A DNA stretch of 64,000 nucleotides from the NCBI RefSeq assembly GCF_027887165.1, contig NC_077233.1:222055845-222119844 (forward strand), given 5' to 3'. The notes below the pieces were generated by a model. It was given only the letters and a program-made list of their open reading frames with translations. It was not told the DNA's origin and did no database searches. The stretch is from Monodelphis domestica. Taxonomy: Eukaryota; Chordata; Mammalia; Didelphimorphia; Didelphidae. Positions 55,301 through 64,000 of the stretch are shown piece after piece (within the stretch, counting starts at the first letter, position 1; each line of letters starts with the position of its first letter). The translations under genes were made by a program, and so were the position numbers.

Positions 55301-57690
55301 ACCAAGAAATCATTCATTGTGACCATGAAGAAAGGATAGTTTGACATGAGGAAAATAATAAACACAATTAAAACACATTAAAAACTAAAATATTCAAACC
55401 ACGTAATTATCTCAATAGTTGCTGGGGGGAAAAAAAAAACCTTTGACAAAGTACAAGACATATTTATGCTATAAAACCCTACAAAGTATAAGCACTAAAG
55501 GACTTTAAAAAAAATATGATTAAAAAGTATCTAAAACCAAAAGCAAACATTATATGCAGTGGGTATATACACTCTAAAACACTTTTTCCAAAAAGTAATA
55601 AGTGTATGAATGAACAAGGATTACCCATTCTTCCCACTTTTATTTGATAGTTATAAATTTTCTAGGAAGAGCAATAAAGCAAGAAAAAGAAATTTAAAGC
55701 ACTAAGTAAGAGAGGTGATAAAATATCCCACTTTGTTGATGATGGTATAATTAAAATATCCTGGGAATCAGCAAAAATATTAATTGAGATAATAGTTGCA
55801 GGTATAAAACAAAACCCTCCAAAACCAAGGATGACTTTTATGTATTAACAAGAAGCAAAAATAGAAAGGGAAATCCCATTGCAAATAATTACAAAATGCA
55901 AAAAAAGTCCAAGGATTGATCTATCAAAAGTCACAAGACTTGGAGAGACTGAATTACAAAGTGCTCCTTAAAGAAATAAAGAACAGCTGGAGGAATACTC
56001 AGTGCCAATGTAATAAAAATGACAATAATACCATAGTTGATTTACACTTTTATTGCTATACCAAACAATTACCAATAGGATACTTCATTGAACTAAACAA
56101 AACAATAAAATTCATTTGGAAAAAACAAAAAAGATCTAGAACATGGTCAAAAACACTCCCAGTGCAGCTTGAACCAGATTACAATATAAATAGGAATCAA
56201 ATAATGAGGATATTTTACCAAACTTGATAAAATAAGATTCATTTGGAAAAACAAAAGTAGTATTATATCAAGGAAAATGATGAAAAGAAACAAAAGATGA
56301 AGGAATAGCACCTCCTAGACCTAAGACTATATTGTAAAGCAGCAATCATCAAAACCATCTCATATTGATTAAAGAATAGAAAGAATGAAACAGGCAAGAC
56401 AAAAGAGAATCAGAAACAATGGAATTCAATAATCTGCTATCTGCTATAAGTGGAAAACATAAATTGCCTAGGGAAAATATCCTTATTTGATTAAAAAAAA
56501 AAACTGCTAGGAAAACTGAAAAAGTCTGGTAGAAATAGGCTTAGACCAACATTCAACTATATTCCACAATACATTCTTAAATGGATATGGGACTTAAAGA
56601 TAGCATAAAAAATTAGGAAACACACTATATCTCTCACAGCTATAGGTAGATATGTTCTTAATCAAACAAGGGATAGAGGAAGTTACAAAGGATAAAGTTG
56701 ACAATTTTGATTACTTGACACAAAAAGCTTCTGAGAAAAGTAAGAAAGTGGGGGAATGGGGAATTTTTTTTTATATGAAGTTTCTGATAATAGTTTGGTA
56801 TCCAAAATAAGCAATTAGTAATTTTATGATTAATAGCCATTCCCCAATACACAAATGATCAAAGAATATGAATACCTCAAAAGAATGATACAAATCACTA
56901 AGGATAAATGCAGATCATAACAGCCCTAAGGTTTCACCTCACACCACACAAATTGGCAAAAATGACAAAAAAAAAGGCAAGTCATTGTTAAAGGAATCAT
57001 AGAAGGAAATAACATACTAATATATTTTTAGTGGAGCTATGTAATGGTATGATCATTTTGGAAAGCAATTTGAAATTACGCAAATGAAATGACTAAAATG
57101 TCTATATCCTTTGAACCAAAGGCTCCATTTACTGGGCTTATCCTTCAAGGAAGCCACAGAAAAGAATAAAGTCCCCATATACTCCAAAATATTTATAACA
57201 GCACTTTTTGTGAAAGCAAAAAATCTTAAAAATAGATTGAGGAATAGCTAAACTATGAAACGTGAATATCAGAGATTACTGTGCCATAAGAAATTATGCA
57301 TATGATAACTATAGAGAAACAGGAAAAGATCTACATTAAACTGATATAGTGAAATAAGCAGAGCTAAGAAAATATACACGGTAACTAAGTAAAATTTAAG
57401 AACATGAAAAAAATGAAAAAGGAATGTAACAAAATGGTAAAAAAAAAAATCAAACATTACCTGAATGAAGAGGCCACCTCCAACCTACCCCCTTTCTTTG
57501 TGGAGGTGGTAGGTGTACATGGGTGTATTGCACTTATTTTTATACTTTTTTCAAAATATTGATCAGTTGCACTATTTTTTCCTTTTGAAAGAATATTATT
57601 TGCTACATAGGATGGTTCTTGGGGAAGGGGGAAAGCTACTGGAGGAAATTACAGTGATGTAATAAAAAAACCAAATGACATCAATTAAAA
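52325..57690 (+). mobile_element. Old L1 interrupted by a younger L1
   Basis: The ORF2 endonuclease begins at 52330-52490 (TVANKKLT-like) and resumes after the nested L1 at about 54060 (KKEGVAVMLSDKAK-like). It continues through GDFSIPLS-like (54370), a damaged reverse transcriptase (FVDDGIIKIS-like near 55735, in place of the FADD motif) and the C-terminal/3' region to about 57690. Stops and indels are dense. Confidence 0.65.
52503..54055 (+). mobile_element. 5'-truncated L1 nested in an older L1
   Basis: From AGCAGTGGTCATCAAAACAA it covers the last third of ORF2 and the complete 3'UTR, to GAATCATGCAACCATGGAAA and an A-rich tail. ORF2 frames at 52743-53066 and 53029-53310 overlap in different frames, marking an indel, and a TAA codon interrupts the CELI*PFC position near 53310. 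More decayed than the copy at 49229. Confidence 0.85.
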
Positions 57691-58090
57691 AGTTTAAAAA
57701 ATGGCTTGTTAGAATTAGTTAGAACAGTGATTTAACCAGAACCAAGATATACACAATGTCTGCTATAAACGAAATTAAGAGAATAAGACAATAGAATTCA
57801 GATGAATGTAGTGACCAGATATGACTGATGACAAAACATCTCAAGAGAAGTGGTTGAATAGAGGTGTGGAATGACACACATGATGTCACAGATGACTGAG
57901 GTGTTTTACTTATTTTTGTTACAAATGGGATTTCTATGTAGAGGGATGTGTACACAGCGACACAGTTCTTTTAAAAACAACAAAGCATTAAGTTTTAAAA
58001 ATATCAACAAAAAAGTGCTGGTAAGAACAGGCTAGAAAATAAGGGCAGAAAATGACATATAGATGGAGCCAAATTATTAATTTCAAATTC
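57691..58090. other. Unassigned sequence
   Basis: AT-rich; may include the L1 3'UTR end. No gene landmark. Confidence 0.3.
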
Positions 58091-58909
58091 TGATTTATTA
58101 ATTATTACATCTTTCTGGATCTGGAGCTTTGAAGTAGAATTCTCTGACTGTAAGAATGCTCAGTATTTTTCCCACAACAGCTGCAAATGATCTATTTGGG
58201 GACATGAGAAAACATTTAAGAAGAAAAAAAATCTGTACAGAAGTGGAATTAATGGCAAGAAACAAAATGCTAACATTACACTTAGTACAATCGCTCCATA
58301 GAGTCCCACAGGATGATGTCACATCTCTAACTTGCACACACTTTATAGGCTGGAAAGGTTTTATTGACAGGCTTGTTACTGCACATGCTTAAATACACTA
58401 TAGTAATGATACAAGATACATGATTGCCTGATTGTTACATGGCCAGTCTGCAGTCACTATTATCTTATGAACATTGTGCCAAAAAAGGTTTTGATCTTTA
58501 AAAATTTTTCTGGTGAAAGTCAAGTGAAATATCAAAGCAAAAAAAAAATATCATGAAAGCCTTGAATTCTCTGAAGAACCTGATGGGAGTCCTAATCACA
58601 GTGCAATGAGGAAATTTTGGGATACTTTGTAGATACTAGTAATGAGCACAAGCTTAAGAGAGAGGCTGGGAGATTCTCTCAGTTGTTGGATGGAATAATT
58701 TTAACTTCTACAGCAAGTACACAGAACAACATTACATTTCTCAAAAGTTCTTTACTAAGTGGAAGTACTTACACTACTGTCTTAAGTGTCTTGACATTTC
58801 ATCACACCAAAGTTTTAATTATACTTATCTAGATGATTTCTAAGTGTAGATGTTCTATCCTAGGAATGGGGAAACAAAAAAAAAATTCTTTAAGTATCAT
58901 TGACAGACA

Positions 58910-59310
58910 GATATGCCAATATGGTATATTAAAAAGAACCCTGGATTTGAAATAAAAAAATCTGGATTCGAATCTAGACTTCACGATCTCCATGATATCT
59001 TGGAACAAATTGCTTTTTTCTAATCCTCAGTCTTTAACTGTAAAATGAGTGGGTTGAGAGTCAGTTAAGTAGCTCAATGAATAGAGTCAGGTCTGGAGAT
59101 GGGAAGTTCAGGGTGTAAATCTGCCATCAGACACTTCCTAGTTGTGTGATTCTAAGCAAGCCACTTAATCTCAATTGCCTAACCCATACCACTTTCTGCC
59201 TTGGAACTGATACTCAGTATTGATTCTAAGAAAGAAGGCAATAATTTAAAAAAGAAAAGAAGAGTGGGTTGGATGAGATGGCCTCTAAAATCCATTCCTC
59301 TAAATCCTAG
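58910..59310 (+). repeat. MIR-type SINE split by a SINE
   Basis: AACCCTGGATTTGAAATAAA and TCTGGATTCGAATCTAGACT start the MIR; GGATGAGATGGCCTCTAAAA ends it beyond the SINE. The break is flanked by GAGTGGGTTG at 59047-59056 and 59262-59271. Confidence 0.75.
59057..59261 (+). repeat. tRNA-derived SINE inserted in MIR
   Basis: AGAGTCAGTTAAGTAGCTCA to an A-rich tail, with the 10-bp target-site duplication GAGTGGGTTG. Confidence 0.88.
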
Positions 59311-59333
59311 AATCTTATTATCAATATGTATGC

Positions 59334-59376
59334 ATGTGTGTGTGTGTGTGTACACACACACACATGCATACATATG
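59334..59376. repeat. (TG)n/(CA)n palindromic microsatellite
   Basis: GTGTG units turn into CACAC units around GTACAC, so the tract can fold on itself. Confidence 0.85.
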
Positions 59377-60945
59377 TGAATTGATGTTTTCTGTGGACCA
59401 TCTGTGCTCAATAAAGAAAAATGTCTCACCACCTAACCTACATAGAGAACAGTCCTTATCTGTGTTACAGACATAGGGTATATTTACAGCTTACTGAAAT
59501 AAGCTAAGATGTTGGAGAAGGCCTGGCAACATGTGGCTAGCTATTGCTCCTACCCATCGGAAATTTGATGGAAAATAGTATTCGGTGTTTTCATGTTGGG
59601 AGAGAAAAAGGCTTAAAATGAGAACCACCACCCCACCTTCCCATTTAGCTACTTCAAAAAGCAACAGTGCTTCAAGTCCCAGTATAAAGTATTTATTTAA
59701 ACTCAACAGGTAACACAAAACCTTCCTTTAAATTCCATTTGTTTTTACAGTAAATAAAATTGTATTTCCCTCCTCCCCATGCATGATCACTGTGTATTAA
59801 TCTACCTCTTTTAACTGTGAAAAAATAAAGTGTTTCCCCCCCACCCCCTTTTGCAATTATATTGGTAATATCTGGCATACTGCATCATTAGGTGATAAAA
59901 TGTAGACTTGCTAATTCCTGGTCTGCAGTTATTCCTGTAATTCCATGTCTTTTTTCTCTAAAATGTTAAGTTAAAGGAATCAATCACCCAATAAAAATAA
60001 ATATTGCATTAAGACAGAAATTAAAAGTTCTGCAGTATCCCTTTTCTTTAAATGACTTTTCAAAAGTGGTTGTCCTTAAGAGAAAAAGGCAGGGGTTGCT
60101 GGCTTGCTTTATTAAACACAACTGTCACTTTACACACATACACAACTAACACTGTCCAACTCCATCAAAGGCTGCAAAATCCCATGGATGAAAGAGAAAG
60201 ATCCACAACATGAGAATTTGTTATGTATAAAACCAGTAAGATGGACCTATTATATATTCAGCCTCTTAATCTACATCCTACAAAGATCCATTCAAATTAA
60301 AGCAAAACTCAAAACACACACATTTGAAAGGTTAAAAAAAGTCAGTTTTGATGGGCACAAGTTACATTGTGATTTAAGATAGCCAAGTCTATTGTTTTCC
60401 AAAAATTTGCTGCACTCCAAAACATACTTAGCTTGATGTATCTAGCTAATGAATCATACCCTTTCTTTCGGCATGCTTTGAAACACATTTGGCACCAGGC
60501 TCAGAGAAAAAGGTAGAAACTACCCTGCCTTTCAAGACATTCCTCTGTTACAGCAAAGGTTAAATGTGTTCTTTTTTCCCCCATAAGAAACTGAAACAAA
60601 ATGATTTTGAAAGGGCAAAGTAACAGTAATGCCTGTGCTTTATTTTGTATTAATCTGAAAAGGAATACTGCATTCGAAACCATAAATGACTATATAACTC
60701 AATCAAAAGTCAATGGTCAGCATACTGAAAGGCTGCTAACGATCACTCCAATCAGTTCTTCTGGCTACCCTTTTTACATAAATAATATAGACCAAACATT
60801 ATAAACATCTCAGCAACCTTCTTTTAACAGAATGGAGAGCCCTCCTAGTTGTGAAAAACAAAATTTCAGGGCTCATATATTCTGAAACTGTCTTTTTTGA
60901 GTTATCAAGTTGTCTGATTCATGCAGTTCCTAGTGAAAAAGGTTT

Positions 60946-62048
60946 TCAATCAAGTTCAATAGGACTGCTGTCTTCTTGACCATCTTCTGCTTCCTCTTCC
61001 TCCCCTGATCCCATAAGACTGTTCAAAAGGTTCCCTAAAATGAAATGAGAAATAAATGTTGCAATAGGACATGACCATCTCAAAGTGCATATTTTAAGTT
61101 TCCAAATTCATCATTTTCAATTAAGAACCTACCAAAAATGTTTGTAGGACTTTTAGTCACTCCTGGTAAAGCCAATTGTAATGAGAGGGTACAAAATGAG
61201 CCACTGCTGCCTAGAAAGCCTCAGAGGCCCCTAAACTCTTCCTAGGAATGAGTGATGGTTTTTGTTCACATGAGGTACTACAGCAAGCTAAAAGAAATTA
61301 CAACTCCTTAACACAATTTCTGCTATCACCAGAGATAAATAGTAATATTTGCAAATAAATTGCTCTCTCAAGCTTTTTACCTAATAAGCCTCCATAGGAT
61401 GACGTCTGCTTGGGTGGCACTCCAAAAAAGAGCTGTCCTATTCTATCAAGATACTGAAAAACAGAAAAGAGATGCTACTGTCATTTACAAATAATGAAAA
61501 AGGAAGCTAGACCTATATGTAGCTCATATCCATCCATCATCATTTTCATGATTCAATTTCTTATGCTCAATTTTTAGCAGACACTAAATCTTGGTTAAAT
61601 TTGTGTCTTCAAGAAAGGTAACTCCATCCCACCCTATTAATGGGAAAAGTAGGTTTGCAAAGTCCTTTTCATCTTAAATTGTATATATTATTTAATAATC
61701 CAACTGTTCAAATAAAACACAGTTGGCTACTAACCTCATTGTACATAGGATCTCTCTTGAGTGAAGGCTGATACTGCTCACATAATACTGTAAATACGGT
61801 TAGCTTGCCTCTGAATAAAAAAAAACAAAAAAAAACCAGAAAAGGATGATGAAATTTTATGCCATAAGCCAAAATGCTACAGTTAATAAATACACAATAA
61901 AATTTACCCTTCAACAGCCAGCAGTAGAAACCAGATAAAGTTGAGCAAGGGCTGTACAAATGGAGGTCCCTTCTGTATTGAAGGATGCTTCTGTGTATAT
62001 GTTGTGAATACCACTGATGCACTGCTTTTATTTTTTAAACAGAGAAAC
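60946..62048 (-). CDS. GET4: GET4 (TRC35), last four coding exons
   Basis: GET4 is a cytosolic helical-solenoid protein. With UBL4A and BAG6 it forms the complex that hands tail-anchored membrane proteins to GET3/TRC40 for insertion into the ER. Exons on the minus strand: 62048-61908 (141 nt; [17 protein letters not shown] ... [11 protein letters not shown]), 61810-61735 (76 nt; [20 protein letters not shown]), 61453-61381 (73 nt; [20 protein letters not shown]) and 61034-60946 (89 nt; [17 protein letters not shown] to SPIELD and TGA). Every junction has AG acceptor and GT donor, and the phases join correctly. This gives 125 C-terminal residues of a protein of about 327 in human. Upstream exons lie beyond the window. 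The acidic tail before SPIELD is the least conserved part against my memory of the human sequence. A spliced, unbroken structure indicates the genuine gene. Confidence 0.93.
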
Positions 62049-62972
62049 CTAAGGGAAAAAAATAAGAAAATGATATATTTGGAGAATATCATGAAAAATA
62101 CCATATTTTAAAATTTCATGGAAATGTCAAAGTATACTGTTTTGCAAAAGGGATTCATTTCTTTGTTGTTTTTTTAATTAATTTTTATGAGCATTTTTTT
62201 CCCTCTAGAAAAGGGAATTAAGAAGTACTGGCCCAAACTAGATAAACTCAATCTAAACTACTTCAAAGATAGATGCATTCCCTCTTATATCATCTTCCTG
62301 TACACAACAACAAAAAGATTTATCTACCTTGGTAAAAATCAAAAGTATTATGTGACTATATACTTGTGTAGTGGAGTAATATCAATACAAAACATATAAC
62401 AACATGTAAAATCACACTAGAGTTCCTTGGGTCAGGAAATAAGGGGTGTAAATACCATTTGTTTAATAGTCAAATATCCCATGGATTTGTTTATTTTCCA
62501 TGCTGCAGTTCTACAATTGGACTTCACTAAAATTTTTCCTCTCAAGAATTCCAAAATAATAATCTCAGAACATATTTGGGGTACAAAAATCAGTTCTCTA
62601 TGTTTAATAAATTCATTAAAAGTATTAAGTTCAATACTAGAGGAAACTTTAGACCAATAAAAAACAGAAAATCCTATATTTTAAACCTTTATACCAATTA
62701 AATTTCAAGCCACTGTTGTATATTTTCTAGTATGCTGTAAGATGCTGGAAGAAAAGGATATATCTTAGATGGTCAACAAAAGCCTTTATCAATGAATCAA
62801 CTATCAATGAAAACTAAGTGGTAAAGCTATTAAGCATAGCAAGTATGAAATGGTATACTGAGTTCTGGACTTAAAACTTCTCAAAAGAAAATCCTATTTT
62901 AGGTCAGTCTTTGCCTCCTCTGTCTTTTAGGGGAATCTCCATTTCTGTGCACTCACTCTCACAGTTTTAAAA

Positions 62973-63320
62973 TACAGGATTAAGATTAATATCCAACACT
63001 CCAAGAATTATATTTTATGAAGTTTATTAATAATCACTTGAAGTAGAAGGAATAAACAGGAAACAGAAGTAAAAAAAAAAGTTCTAATTATTTAACAAAA
63101 TTAAGACCTCATGACTAAGTTCTCCTCGCCTGTTTAAAAAGCCCACTCCACCAAAACCATGACAGGAAGAGAAGAGAGTGAGAGTATATATATTATATGG
63201 ATCTTTTATTTTATGGATATGGATATATATATATTTATAGCCTCCCTACGTCAACACATAACGTGAGGAGAGTGGGGTGCTGGAATTGTAGTTTTTAGGG
63301 CAACAGATTCTAATTACACA
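62973..63320 (-). mobile_element. Solo LTR in a GET4 intron
   Basis: On the minus strand it begins TGTGTAATTAGAATCTGTTG and carries AACTACAATTCCAGCACC (ZNF143-type). A TATAAATATATAT box lies at about 63240 and the sequence continues like the LTR at 28760-29050. AAAA flanks both sides, which is only weak support for a 4-bp duplication; the low-coordinate end is approximate. It is in the same orientation as GET4. Confidence 0.7.
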
Positions 63321-63572
63321 AAAACATTAATAAAAGTCAATGCTAAACATAATTTTTCATTGTTATTTTACAAGCAGAAATGCTTGGTAAGAAAATCAAA
63401 TTTCAGTTTCACTGTGTAGTTCTTATTTAGAGGAGATAAAACTTTAAGGACAATTCTCATAATTAATCAAATTTTCAAAGACAAATTGGCTTGGGGAGAA
63501 AGATAATGTTTTTTTAAAAAATACATACTTTGGAAATGAAAATCATCTAATGTGTATCTTTGAAAGTAATTT

Positions 63573-63772
63573 CAAGGGCAGTGAGGTGGCTCAGTAGATA
63601 GATCTGAAGGTGGGAGTCCTGGACTTGAATCTGACTCCAGACACTTCTCCTAGCTGTGTGACCCTGGGCAAATAACTTAACCCCAATTGCCTAGCCCTTC
63701 CTGTTGTCTTCTGCCTTAGAAGCTATACTTAGTATTAATTCTAAGACAGAAAGTTAAGGTTTTTTTTTTTTT
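63573..63772 (+). repeat. tRNA-derived SINE in a GET4 intron
   Basis: AGGGCAGTGAGGTGGCTCAG to the tail AGACAGAAAGTTAAGG plus a T-run. Flanks AAGTAATTTC and AAGTAATTCT look like target-site copies. It is antisense to GET4. Confidence 0.9.
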
Positions 63773-64000
63773 TAAGTAATTCTAGTGCTGCTCAATTAAA
63801 ATAAAGAGTGACTAACAAGTTCAAATAACCTATCACAAAAATTAAGACTTGCAAAAAGTCTTGATCTTCAGAGGTAATTAGCAAGGAATGAATGATTCCT
63901 GAAAAGTCTCAAACCTCTACTCTGCTATCTTAAGATTTCCATTAAGGGTGCAAACATTCAAAAAAAATACTTTACTTTACATTTTAGAGTCAGTGCCAAG

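Larger units (their letters stand above)
58091..60945 (-). other. GET4: Presumed GET4 3'UTR and downstream region
   Basis: Mostly repeat-free sequence follows the GET4 stop codon on the minus strand. Candidate AATAAA signals on the minus strand lie at 60639-60644, 60108-60113, 59692-59697 and 58360-58365. Which is used cannot be read from sequence, so the 3' end of the transcript is unknown. A MIR and a SINE lie within it at 58910-59310. Confidence 0.5.
62049..64000 (-). other. GET4: GET4 intron (continues past the window)
   Basis: No further GET4 exon is seen upstream of 62048, so at least 1.95 kb of intron lies here. It holds a solo LTR and a SINE; the rest (62050-62970, 63330-63570, 63775-64000) shows nothing recognisable. 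Confidence 0.75.

Overview
This window is mammalian nuclear DNA and almost certainly marsupial. It is AT-rich, and interspersed repeats cover most of it. Two SINE families of marsupial type recur dozens of times: a tRNA-derived SINE with an A-rich tail (MdoSINE1/WSINE1-like) and a longer MAR1-type SINE with an RTE-like tail. MIR, L2 and CR1/L3 relics, marsupial-type L1 copies, an RTE-like LINE and many solo LTRs fill the rest. The species cannot be fixed from sequence alone. All identifications are by reading; no database search was run.

Only two stretches carry recognisable host protein-coding sequence. (1) 20347-21882 (+) is an intronless, uninterrupted 511-codon copy of MBD1 (methyl-CpG-binding domain protein 1) set in a GC-rich island of about 2.4 kb, so it is a retrocopy that could still be functional. 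It keeps the MBD and two CXXC motifs but lacks the third CXXC. (2) 60946-62048 (-) holds the last four coding exons of GET4 (TRC35), with correct splice sites and a long 3' region downstream. The gene continues beyond the right edge.

Layout. 1-13 kb: SINEs, MIR relics and solo LTRs, with a CTCF-like core motif at 4.6 kb. 13-17.7 kb: two very long GGAA arrays, L1 3' ends and a GA-rich tract. 17.7-20 kb: a decayed L1. 20-22.4 kb: the MBD1 retrocopy. 22.6-33.1 kb: a broken gammaretrovirus-like provirus on the minus strand that has been invaded by an L1 (with a tandem-monomer 5'UTR but no 3' end), a SINE and two solo LTRs. 33-37 kb: L1 fragments and SINEs. 37.3-41.7 kb: a full-length RTE-like LINE on the minus strand with a 12-bp target-site duplication, an almost unbroken ORF and a C-terminal zinc finger, itself hit by a solo LTR. 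42-43 kb: another solo LTR. 43-57.7 kb: L1 copies inserted into one another. 58-64 kb: GET4.

The main biological interest is the intact MBD1 retrocopy, the layered history of insertions that can be ordered through target-site duplications, and regulatory-type motifs carried by the LTRs. I found no operon-like or defence-like system.
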